Assembly: GCA_022497155.1 (NCBI GenBank)
Contig: MU385721.1
Coordinates: 620,001-684,000 of the forward strand
From: Whalleya microplaca
Taxonomy: Eukaryota > Ascomycota > Sordariomycetes > Xylariales > Xylariaceae
Direction of reading: 5' to 3'
Length of the DNA: 64,000 bases
Shown here: piece after piece, positions 25,701-36,553 of the stretch
How the letters are laid out: each line of letters opens with the position of its first letter
Numbering within the stretch: the stretch's first letter is position 1
Position numbers and translations under genes: made by a program
The notes under the pieces: model-generated
Seen by the model: only the letters and a program-made list of their open reading frames with translations
Databases searched by the model: none
What the model was told of the DNA's origin: nothing

Positions 25701-28700
25701 AATACCGCAAATCAGAAGCTTCCCAGGGACAGGGAACAAGAAACTGAACGGCTGAACTTGAGCTGCAACGGCTTCTTCGGCCATAGCCTACCCGTGAGGA
25801 GTGAGATCACGGCTTTCGGGCTTCGAGCTGGGAGATCTACTACTATGGTAGTAGGCAGCACAGGTAAAATCCGCTAGCGTTGCCGTACGGGTCAACTCTA
25901 AGAGGTGGAGTTGCCATATTCAGCACATATCTTGGCTTTCAACAGACGAAAATAGAAGATGAGACTTGACAGCGGACCGGGATCAAAAGAGTGGAGTTGA
26001 GAAGAGGCATTGACCATCACTTACCAGGCTAAGAAGCGTGTTTCGGACAGGATGGAGCACTTGAAATTGACGATTTTGATGGATGGCAGCAACACACAGG
26101 ACGTCTAAGGTCGTATCGAGTTAGGCGTATTTTCTTGCATAGTTAGCCTTACTACGAGAACTAGGCGAGGAGGGTCCCATGTTTGTATGTTGTAGTAGAA
26201 TGACAATTACCTACGCAGTATGTTCACTCTCGTCATATCAGTTTAATAATAAGAGGCACAGGCATTACGCGCTTGTCTGCTGACCCTGTGCCGCGCCTTG
26301 GGGACCGAAAACTGTCGGAAAACTCGCCCGTATAACCCGTATAACATCGGAGGTTGGTTTACAGACCAGTGATGATGTTGACAAGTTGCTTATGGCTATT
26401 CTTTGAGTCATTAACTTTTGCTGCCCCAGCCCTCATCTATGATGCTAAAGATAGATAGATAGCATATGGAAAACTTATCGATCGGTATAAAGGATCAAAA
26501 AGCCTGGCAACTTATGCAAATAGAAATTCAACTTCAACGGAAACATCCATGGAAAGATCGTGGTCACAACGAGGGTCACGCTCGAAGTGGTCGCGGTCGT
26601 GGTTCTGGTGCATGATGAGCGAGGACAAGAAGAGAGAAAATATGAAAGTGTCCAGCAAGGTGGATACACATTAGAGTAGCACTAAGTAGACCCCTGTCTA
26701 AAGTGGTATTCATGCTGCAATGTCATGTGGAAGACCCTTTGCCCACTATACTATGTAGGGACTAATGTCACTATATATACCCCTGGGCTGACTAGGGGTG
26801 TGGTGGACCAGCTCGCGATTATTTAGACGCCCGCGCTTGTAAAGGACCCTGACCTCGCACGAGCCACATTTCGCTTAAAATGAGGTGCCAGGTATGCAGA
26901 TAGCTACTAGCTACAAAGTACATTGCCTTAGCGACCCGTCCGTACGGAAGTACCTTATGTAGCATGCCAGCCTGGAAGTTGCCTTAGAGACCCAGGGTTG
27001 TCCATGGGTCTGCCTCTGCCGCAGCATCACTCCACCCGTTATTTTATACAGTCTTTCCGGGATTTGAATCCTATGTACACCTCGTGCAATTTCGCATTTT
27101 GCATCTCGCAATTAGTCAATTGCTTTGAGCTTTGTTGCCATCGAAAGTTTCTGTGCTTATCAACAGTCAAGCTTTATTAGTGCCAACGGACAGCAATAGC
27201 AACAGCAGTAACAACAAACAGCAGCAACCAACCAGCCATAGACTTAGCCATGGGGCAGTCCAATTTGGACCCTAGATGCTATTTATTCCCAAGCTTGTGA
27301 GCATCTGTTGCAAGGCGTATCTCACATTCGAAGTTGAATGAGATTAGCATCCTCCACCATGGAAAAATGAGAGGCCAATCGACATCGGCTTCGATCCACA
27401 AAGCCTTGCGAGTCTTGCGGATGTAAGAAACGCATAATGCTGTTCACACGTCATTTTCCTGGTCTTACAAGATCCAAGATAGTCATATTTTGCTTCTGCA
27501 CGATGGTACTCTGTTGTACATATATAGTATCCTCGAGGACGGGGCAACACGTACAGAATGGCTCTTACACAGACAGCGGTCGCCGACTATTCTAAATAGG
27601 TATCTCCATCGCACGCTATTCTCATGGATGTCTCATACACACAAGATACGCACAAGACCCTTGCAAGAGTATATATCGCCCATGTGGAAACCGTATGAAT
27701 AGTACAGTATCAGGTTCTGGGTAATAGGTACGACACTGCCCGCTCACGTCTTCACAACGAACCGACAAAGCCACGTCCGTGCCAGGCTTGCTGCGCTTGA
27801 ATCTATCTACTAACAAAGTACGCTCCACACTGTCCCCAGGTGGGATCTACCGCAGACTCGGACTCGGTCTCTGCTGTCCCGTTACACGTTTTTTTGACGC
27901 AGCACACGCCCTACACTCCGCTCACCCCTTCTGTTATACTAGTAGACGCCAGGAACGAAGCTGGCCACATGTCCCTCGTCCCCTGTCATCCACAAGCAGC
28001 CACCCCGACCCTGACGGGGTTTAGGGATCGATTGCCCAGAGCCATGTCGAACCAAAGATGATCAGGGAATCGCTGGGGGTCTGCTAGTGCACCCATACCC
28101 ATACAGATGAATGCTGGAGCCTACAGGTAGAGTATTCTTGTCTGTACTGAGTACCTACCTTCGACGCCATCTTTCGATGAACCACCCCTGCTATTCCGCT
28201 CCTGTTTACTCCTTGTCTACTTCCCTGTCTCCCGTCTATCTTAGTAGCCCGTCTAGCCTGCTAGCTTGCCCACCCTGCCTTCGATTCTCTATGTACCTAG
28301 GTATGTACAGACTGGTGAAGAATGATCCACTGGCTAGGTACTAGGGCTGTCCTGGTACCACCCCACACCCTACCCGCCTTTCAACAACTTGTCTTGTCTA
28401 CCCATGTACTGGATACTCAAATTATCCTCTCCACCATGTCGACTTGTCGATGTACTCTAGGGTACACGTCTCTGGTACAAGCGGCGCCGTTTCCCTTCCC
28501 ACCCGCGCAGTACACTACGTAAGGTCGAAGCCGACCCAGCTCCACCAAGGTACTGCCCCCCGATACTTTGTAAATTTATAAGCACTGCTTGTCCCCTTGA
28601 GGCTGAGATCCTTAAAACACTGAAGACCTACCAAACATAGATGTGTAACGCCTGCCCTTGCGAGTTCTTCACTCAGACTCATCTTCATCAAACAACTTCG

Positions 28701-28857
28701 CCTTCGATCCTTATAAGACTTGTCAGATCGCCTCATCGCTCTGCTGTCATCGGACCGTTCTAGTTATATACCGGACTAGGCAAGAATATAGACACAAACG
28801 ACGCTGTATGTGTGTTTTCTACTACTTATAAATCTCAACTGGCCGTGTTTCTTGAAG

Positions 28858-30394
28858 ATGGATCGCTCTCAATCACAACATATTTCCGAAAACTCTGACT
28901 CACACCCGCCTAGATCAAGAGTCGACGGCTTAGTTTCGACCATAGGAGGAATATATCGAAACTTGAAACTCGAAGATTCGCCTCATAGCTTATCCGTTGA
29001 GCAAGGTCGACCGTCATCTTCGGGGGAGACATCAACCGCATCTTATAGCAGTGCAACCTTTCTACCGAACCGCTCGCCTTTTCCGCATTTACCCTCTTCG
29101 GACCCTTTGAATGCTGAGTGGAGTGAGAGATATACGCAATCTCGAGGTACGCCTTTATTACGGCTCGACCCAGCGCGAGGTTATTCCTCTTCATCCAATT
29201 TATCACACCCAACAACATCAACCATGAGGTAAGCTTCTTTACGCACACAGGAATTGAACCATAGCTTAAGAATAAACGCAGTACCGTAGCAGTCGCATTT
29301 GACCCTAGAATGGAGATGGGCATCCCCCGTTCCTCGTTTACCTGGTCAGGTAGGCTACAGAGTCAATGTACATTGAGCGCACCGTACTCATCCCTAGCAG
29401 GTCTTGATTCTGGTGCCGATTTATTGGGCCATGATTTGGGCTCTGTAGGCCACAGTTCCGATGCCAGTTTGACTCCCCCTAGTGGCTCGAGATCTCTGAC
29501 TTCAAGTCCGCCTCGACCGATGATGACGCCGGAGCAACGCGAATTAAAGAGGCAGCGTGACCAAGCCCGACGAGATTCTAAGACATCCGTTCGAGCTCGT
29601 CGCGCTATGAGCACTTATTCGTCTGCTTCTCAGTCTCCGCCTATCTCTCTGCACGAATTTTCATCCGCATCACCAATGCCAGTGTACACGACGGCACCAT
29701 CGCAAATTTCTTTGTTGGCGGAACCCGTAACGACCATGTCTAGCTCGTACATCCCGTCTTACTCGACATCCCCCCTCCCGGATCACGGGAATTCAAATAT
29801 GTTCTCGCCTCAATTTCCTGCGCTGTGAGTACTAATTTGATAGCTACAACATCCAATGATACTAATATCTATCATACTAGACCATCTAACGATTACATGG
29901 GCTTAAATTACTCTCCGGGCTTCGCCCCACCGCCACCTTCTGCTCAGAGCTTATCTTCACATTACGGGTATGTGTGGTGACGGATACTTAGAAAAGGAGT
30001 TACCACTAATATCTAATCGTAACAGCCGACCTTCTCCTCCGATGCATGACGGATTGATGTATCCGGTTCAGGGGCCACCAGTTTTACCTTCTGGTAATGG
30101 AGCAGCACAAGACGCCGGGCACGTTAGAGTGGTTCAGAGCCGACCTAAGCCTCAGTGCTGGGAACACGGATGCAATGGACGGCAATTCTCAACCTTCAGC
30201 AATCTCCTACGACACCAACGAGAAAAGTCTGGCCAGGCTACTAAGGCTACATGCCCCAACTGTGGTGCTGAATTCACAAGAACTACTGTATGCCTTCTCT
30301 CCATAGGACCATTCGAATTAATGACTCACATATCTGACAGGCTCGCAATGGACATCTGCTTCACGACAAGTGCAAGACGAGACGAAACTCGTGA
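28858..30394 (+). CDS. C2H2-like zinc-finger protein, putative transcription factor
   Basis: This is a predicted nuclear DNA-binding regulator, with the role inferred from its zinc-binding C-terminus. Five exons join in frame: 28858-29228, 29282-29824, 29881-29967, 30026-30287, 30341-30394 (438 residues). Residues 1-375 are Ser/Pro/Thr-rich and probably disordered, with a basic segment around residues 210-235 ([14 protein letters not shown], then VRARR). Two putative fingers follow at about 378-438. The first begins CWEHGC (C-x4-C) with a single obvious His in RHQREKSG. The second is CPNC...NGHLLHDKC, with only two residues between its His residues before a further Cys. The start at 28858 has a good context (GAAGATGG). 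An in-frame ATG at 28810 would add 16 hydrophobic residues. Introns have GTAAGC, GTGAGT, GTATGT and GTATGC donors. The targets are unknown, and I do not recognise a named ortholog. Confidence 0.85.
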
Positions 30395-33121
30395 GACATG
30401 GTGCAAAACAAAAACGACATTTTACGATTGTTGATGATGGATGGATGATTGTTAGGATGCCACGGTGGAAAATATTATTTTTGTGTTACGAATAGCCTTT
30501 TCTCTTCTTATACTATGTTTTTTTTTTCAGTGGCATTCAGGACATGTTGGATATATTCAATAAGGTATATATGGGATTATGGGATTACTTTTGGGAGCGA
30601 TGAGCGCTGGTCACGGCGTGCAAGATAGCATATACCCCTTTTCTGTTCGAGACTCTAAGCTTGATCTTCGAATTATGTATATTTTTACCTTCGGATGGAA
30701 ATGAGAAAAGGTCGTCTTTCGTTCAAACATAGCTGATACTTGTGACGTTTGGAGTTACTTGACGCTTTTGGCGACGCCGTCTCAACCTGCTAGCTACTAG
30801 TTGCCTCACTTAGACTAAGTTTAGATGCCGATTCCGCGTCGGGACCGAATGCTATCGGCAGAGAACTTGGGACGATGGCTCTAGTAGCATGATTATCGCC
30901 ACATGTAGTATAGAGAAGGCTAGCGAGGTGGCATTGTTCCTGTAGCTATCATGATGGATCAGGTTAGGGCCAGGAGAAGTGCTCTGCATATGTCTGGTAG
31001 TATACTGCGACCATATCATGTACTCTAGATGAGCTGGACGGCCCTATACGGCAAATTACAGGGCCACATCGTGGGAGACATGGAAGGAGATGCAGACAAG
31101 CCGTTCCCGTGCTGCCCGTGGTGCCCGTGGCCAGGTGGCAGACAGGGGGGATGCATTGCAGGACATGACCCCTACATCCAGAATCCAACTTCCAGATTGG
31201 GAGATCCCAGTCTTTGATTCACCACTGAGTGCGCCATAGTGCGCCATGTTGCGCCCATGTTCGCCACGCTTCGAAGCTCTCCTACTATAGCTCCAGGTCC
31301 CAGCACCTTTTACTGGACCAAGTTCGAGAGGTGGCGACCCACCCGTCAACCACCCATCTGGAAACATTATGTCACGACGACGAGGCGACGTTACTAGACG
31401 ACGCCAATGGCACGTTCCGACTTGCTAGTGTTTGTCTTTATTTAAAGATTATTATTTGGCCGAGAGTTTTGTTTGACACGAGAGCACTAAAAAATGGTAG
31501 TTAGCGAAAATGAGGAACGCCTTCAAAACTAATGGCGCATCTTGCTCATTGAACTGCTCGGGATTATCTTATCATATCGGAAATGGATATAGCTGAGTGG
31601 GTTGCGGGGAGTGATCAGCTACTGCTATAGTATACTAGTACTATACTAGTGCTAGTATGAGTCTAATGATAATTGGTAGCTACTAATAATAATAACCCGG
31701 GCACTATACAAGGTACTTGATCAAATGGTTAATGCTCCTTCTACGGGGCCTACATACATAGTACTTGTAGTACCTATCAGCTTATGCGTAGGTGTTATCC
31801 CCCTCACGTTGAATGACATCAAAGGGTTTCAATGCTGACGACCTGATGGTTGTCACAATACATGATTCAGCCATGCAACTCTATAGTCCAATAAGCCACC
31901 AGACCCCCCAAACTTCAAGATCTTGACGCATGGCGAGGTGGGATCGGCGAATTCAACGCGTGCTCTCGAGGGGAGGAGGCAGCAGAGCCAACCGTTTGGA
32001 AGCATCTGATTCGCCGGGAACCTGGAGAATCAGATTGGAGAATTGTGGGAACACAGCCTCGACCGGGGGAAACAGAAGAGGTGGTGCCTTGCAGGGGGGG
32101 AAAGCCATGTGCCCTGCGAATGTCTGTGTGTGATGCGATAGTGCCAATTATAGCAGCGGACCCACTCTAATGTTTTCTTCATGGAAGTCAAACTGTAAGA
32201 AGTAGCGAGGATCCCGCTTTTCAAGCACGTTGACGAGCTGCCATTGCCCAGATGCCACATGCAGGTCCTACCTAGGTACTTTGTATGGGTAAACATGAAC
32301 GACATGCTTAGGTAGACACCTATCTAGGTAGCCTATCTACATAGAGAGGTATACTAACCTACCTACATACATACATACATATACTAATAGATGTATATAC
32401 ATACAAGTACTTCAACTAACCCAGTATGCTCACACTTTATAGATAGCAAGTACCTGACCTAGTAGCAGATCAACCACGGTGTCCCTGCTAATCATTAGTG
32501 GACCGGCCCTTATTTAAGATATTTGGGAAGTACTGCATACTATGTACATACATGGTATTCTAATTAGCTAGGAAACAGTTGCCAGGTGCACCGTGCTACA
32601 GGTACCTACGTAGTACTATACATGTACATACATACCATGAGACTGCCAGGGCTTAGTGCGTCTTCAACGCATTAACGATCCCCATGACGAATTCAAGCTT
32701 GAATCCGTCGAGGTGAAAGTCGGTATTTTCCACAACAACCGGCAACATCCACTGGAAGTCCACTTGGCGAGCTTGGCTGGTACATAGTAGAAAGAGAGAC
32801 CTTACTTTAATAACTTTTAAGTATCAACCGCTAATTGTTTCTGTACATAGACCCCCTCCCCCCAACCACTCCAATGTCTATCTCTACCTTATCTAGGTAA
32901 GGTAGTCGTAGGTAGGGTTCGTTTCCCCCACAGCCGTCAAATTAGACTGCACACTTGACAGGCTTCGTTCAGAGCCCTAGCCCAGATTGGATATGACGAG
33001 ATTCTCTTTGGACACCGATCTGCTTTTGTGATCCACCGACGAAGTCTCGTTATCGACAACAAATTTTTTTTATAGATCAGACTATTAACTTATTAGAGGC
33101 AGCAATAATTTACTAGTGTTC

Positions 33122-33148
33122 GGTATTTTCCTTCGCGGAAAAATACCA
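33122..33148. repeat. Hairpin with TTCG-containing loop
   Basis: GGTATTTTCC pairs with GGAAAAATACC, leaving one bulged A, around a short TTCGC loop. The sequence is AT-rich and non-coding. It could be a fold-back element relic. Confidence 0.55.
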
Positions 33149-33545
33149 CAATAAAGCGACCCTTAGTAGGTCAAAATTACAAATTCTCGTTGTCCCCGCA
33201 CGTAATAGAGCACTGCTGCTATGACAGCAGTAAACTATTAACTACCAAGGTATAGCTAGGTAGTGCATTTCTACTCTAGCTCACCTTCTCTGTCGAGCAT
33301 AGGCTTCCCACCTTGGAGCTTGGCGAACCTATGAACAGTACAAGTACGCATATTTACAGCTGGGCTGTACGGACATAGTGAGGTACTATTATACCTAGGT
33401 ATTACCAGGTACTTTCTTGCTCTAGTACAGCGCTTAAGTGCGGGCCGCCATTCTAACCTTACGAACATGAGCTACCATAAACTCAATCAATTAATCCACC
33501 CAGGTATAGGACTGTTGGTCGGCTTAAAGTAAAACATGGTGACAA

Positions 33546-33567
33546 GTTCGGGATGAGTGTCCCGAAC
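33546..33567. repeat. 8-bp perfect hairpin
   Basis: GTTCGGGA and TCCCGAAC form a perfect stem with a 6-nt TGAGTG loop. No associated gene is recognised. Confidence 0.6.
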
Positions 33568-35951
33568 CACCCCCGCGGGTTGTGTTCATCTCGAACAGAA
33601 CAGAGTACAGAGATTGCCACACTCATCGAGTCTACGCGTATATTATTGACGTCGTCGCGCTAGACGGTCGGTGGTGAACACCCAGTCTCACTACTATACA
33701 TATACGTAAATCAGCCACTAAATGAACGTGAAATCACACAAACCACGGGTCGCCGAACTTCCGCAGCCCACGGTCACAGGTGTGTAAGCTCGTGGAAAGC
33801 ATCGATAAACAGCCATCGATGCACATCTGATGTCAGTCGTAGGCGGAAGCGAATGCCGCACCTCGCGAGGCACCCTCCCCTAGACTCCGGTATCACAACA
33901 CACATACTGTCGATAGTGAACTAAACCAAATTGACAGTCCGTTTATTCTACAGTGCACTACACTGTAGTTCTCTCTGGTAGTTGTCATGCTTGATTCGAC
34001 TAAGTTGGCTGCAACACTTCGTTTGCTGGTGCTGTGTATTGCGTAAACCTGCTACTACTGTATGCGGGTTTCGCAAGTCACTCCGTCTGGAATACCCAAG
34101 ATATCTGGTTCAGTTATCTTATCTAGGTTAGATAGGTAGCCTGCAGAAGCATAAACAGCGTAGTGCGCACTGCACACCACAGCAGCAGGTCGACCTGGGG
34201 ATCAGTTTGACAGTCTGTGTTACCATTACACAACTTCGGACACTCCGCAACACCACAGGCTGCGGGCGTAGTTTCACAAAGCCCTGTGTACACCGCTCCA
34301 GCTGCTATGGGGAGCCTCAACCTTTGCTGGCCAAATTCCGTGAAGAGTCGGAGATAGGCAGCATGTTTGTCGCGATGTCTGGCCCCAGACGCCGGCAGGC
34401 CGGCTAAACCGGCGATCAACGGGTCCTCCCATACCCCCTCCATCACGAAATCGATCTTCGGGGATCATATCATATCATTCTAATTTTCGCATCCCCACAA
34501 GGTACGAAACGCCGTTCTTGTGTCGCAGGAAACAAATAGAGATGTCAAGACTGTTTCGATCGGTCCCGAAGGCGACCTGCGCTGAGGGGGGTGGGGAACT
34601 AGAAACGATCTTCGAAAGCTGCAAGAGACAGGTAGAACGATGCTACTACTCTGAGAGTACGTAGTGCATCGAGCATAATCTCAAGCTAGTGACGATCTCA
34701 CTTTGATACGCCAGCGACCGTGCCTCAGTCTAATAGCTACACCGTAGGCCTACAGCTCCTCGTCGGGGTGTTGATTGGCCCAGACTCGCGTGGCCATTAC
34801 AGCGCCATTTCCGGGGTTATTGTTCGACGACACCCACCATTAACCTCCGTGCCGCACCGCTGCGCCGACCAGCTACGGACGGTTGCTTCGGAAGGCACGG
34901 CGAGAGCATATCCGACATGTGCCAACCAAGTACTAAGACTACGGGGTGACCGCCACGGGCCAACCACGCGAGCTGGAAACAAGCCAGTAGCCAGTAGCAA
35001 CCACACACACCATATGCACCTCCTTGCAATGCAGGTTTTGAAACGTTCTGGTCGTAAGGAGGGCGATTACTACGCTGCAAGGACTCGAATGTACCCCTGG
35101 CACCCCCGGTTCCAACCCTCCTCCCCAAACCACCTGATCTACACAACACGTGTTGAAGGTGCATATGGAAGCTGCATATTTAACGTGGGAAAAGATAGCT
35201 AATTAGACTCCGAATGTAACCGCAACACACACTCTCCCAAGAGATGTCCAATCCCCCGTCTTCTGCGCTTACTACACACATATCCCACGGTAGAACAGAA
35301 ATTGAGCGACCGTTGATCTGTTGTACGAGCGACATCACATTGGTCGAATCGTCCCACGACGTAAACATGGCCGCATAAAGAACATCGCACGATTTGGGGT
35401 AACAGATTGTTCTGTCGCACAAGTTACAACGTATATGTTTCCTTCTATAAACTCAGAAAGGCTATGTTGTTGATTCTAGACTACCAACTAGCCCCCAAAG
35501 TTTTGTGTTCCAGAAAGATTAGCTTCTGCAGTTGTCAGCCCTAAATCATCTCATACATCAACGCAGACCCTTCAGGTCATCGTATCCGCGGTCTGACAGA
35601 TCTGCGCCCGTCGTATTAGGCATGTAAGTAGATATGTACTGCGATACGGGTGGGGGAGTCGGGATACCTTGTAGTACCTTGAGGTATTGAGCTGAGGTTG
35701 TCGCGCATTCCTGGAGTGCGAGCTAGCTAACCTGACGCGCTGACTAGCAGATCTGATGCGTGGTTTCTATTCATATGCTGCCGGACCCGAGGAGCGTACG
35801 AGAATGTCGTAATTCGTGATTCGTCAGCGGCGCAACCACCAGAGATTGTCCTGGGTATAGCTGACTTGGATTGTTTGGGGGCGTATACTACCCTCCCGGT
35901 TTAAACTTGGGACAGCTTTAATTACATCCACATTCTCATCCAAGCCGTTAC

Positions 35952-35971
35952 CCTGAGGCGGCCGCCTCAGG
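35952..35971. repeat. Perfect 20-bp palindrome with central NotI site
   Basis: CCTGAGGCGG is followed immediately by its exact reverse complement, giving a 20-bp palindrome with no spacer. It lies about 580 bp upstream of the apc2 start. It could bind a dimeric regulator, but function is not shown by sequence. Confidence 0.8.
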
Positions 35972-36250
35972 CGGTAGCAAAGAAAATCTCGTGGGATTAT
36001 GTAAGGGCTAAGGTTCTAATTTGGATCTGTATCTAATTTGGACGGTAATCTCAATACCCTACCGCTAGTGTATCTAATAATGTCTTAGTAGGCAGATTCT
36101 ATGTTCATGCTCATCAGTGTGTTCTGCATCTCACGATGCAACCTCCGACGCCTGGCGGCGAAAGCATGGTAGAGTCACCGTAAGAAGTTTATAGATAAAC
36201 GCCAGGGGGCGGGGTTGCATCGAGGAGGGGTCGCGACAAGCGCTTTGCTT

Positions 36251-36279
36251 CAGCCGCGCGAGGCGGTTTCACGCGGCTG
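36251..36279. repeat. GC-rich hairpin upstream of apc2
   Basis: CAGCCGCG and CGCGGCTG form an 8-bp GC-rich stem separated by 13 nt, about 275 bp before the apc2 ATG. It may lie in the promoter or leader. Confidence 0.6.
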
Positions 36280-36477
36280 TGTAACCTAGCACCGCCACAC
36301 GCCGTTAAGCGCATAATCTAAGCGCTGTCACCGCCTACCTAAACGGCCCCTCGGGGCTTTTCGTCAGTAATTTTGCCCAATGCAGTGCAGTTGCTTCATT
36401 CGGCTGCCTAAAACCACACTACATACAAACGGCTTGCAGTAGCTTTTTCTCGCTCTCGCATCCTAAAAATAAACAGC

Positions 36478-36489
36478 ATGGCTCCATGA
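36478..36489 (+). promoter_or_regulatory. Candidate uORF in apc2 leader
   Basis: An ATG followed by two codons and TGA (ATG GCT CCA TGA) lies 65 bp before the apc2 start, if the transcript begins upstream of it. Such a minimal uORF could reduce apc2 translation. The transcript start is unknown. Confidence 0.35.
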
Positions 36490-36553
36490 TAGCATCAAAC
36501 TAGCAAAGGGTCCACGCTACATTGTGTTGACTTCAACAACAGGCTTCTACAGA

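Larger units (their letters stand above)
17311..28857. other. Long intergenic region without a recognisable gene
   Basis: About 11.5 kb in which no frame matches a protein family I know. The longest frames are 148 codons (22285-22731, plus) and 127 codons (17869-18252, minus). Both overlap other frames and show no motif, signal peptide or repeat. Two imperfect-loop hairpins lie at 19639-19659 and 19759-19796, and a TACCTA/TAGGTA-rich patch at about 23160-23370. The last ~1 kb should carry the promoter of the zinc-finger gene at 28858. Confidence 0.45.
30395..36553. other. Intergenic region upstream of apc2
   Basis: About 6.2 kb with no supported gene. Open frames at 34123-34446 (minus) and 34720-35202 (plus) lie in a relatively GC-rich patch and are crossed by frames on the other strand. 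None resembles a known family. Structural elements are hairpins at 33122-33148 and 33546-33567, a perfect 20-bp palindrome at 35952-35971, and a GC-rich hairpin at 36251-36279. TACCTA/TAGGTA motifs and CATA repeats cluster at 32260-32460. The last few hundred bases should include the apc2 promoter and leader. Confidence 0.5.

Noticed and set aside
36524..36553. Upstream extension of apc2 to a GTG codon at 36524
   Set aside because: Nuclear fungal genes normally start at ATG. The first in-frame ATG is 36554.
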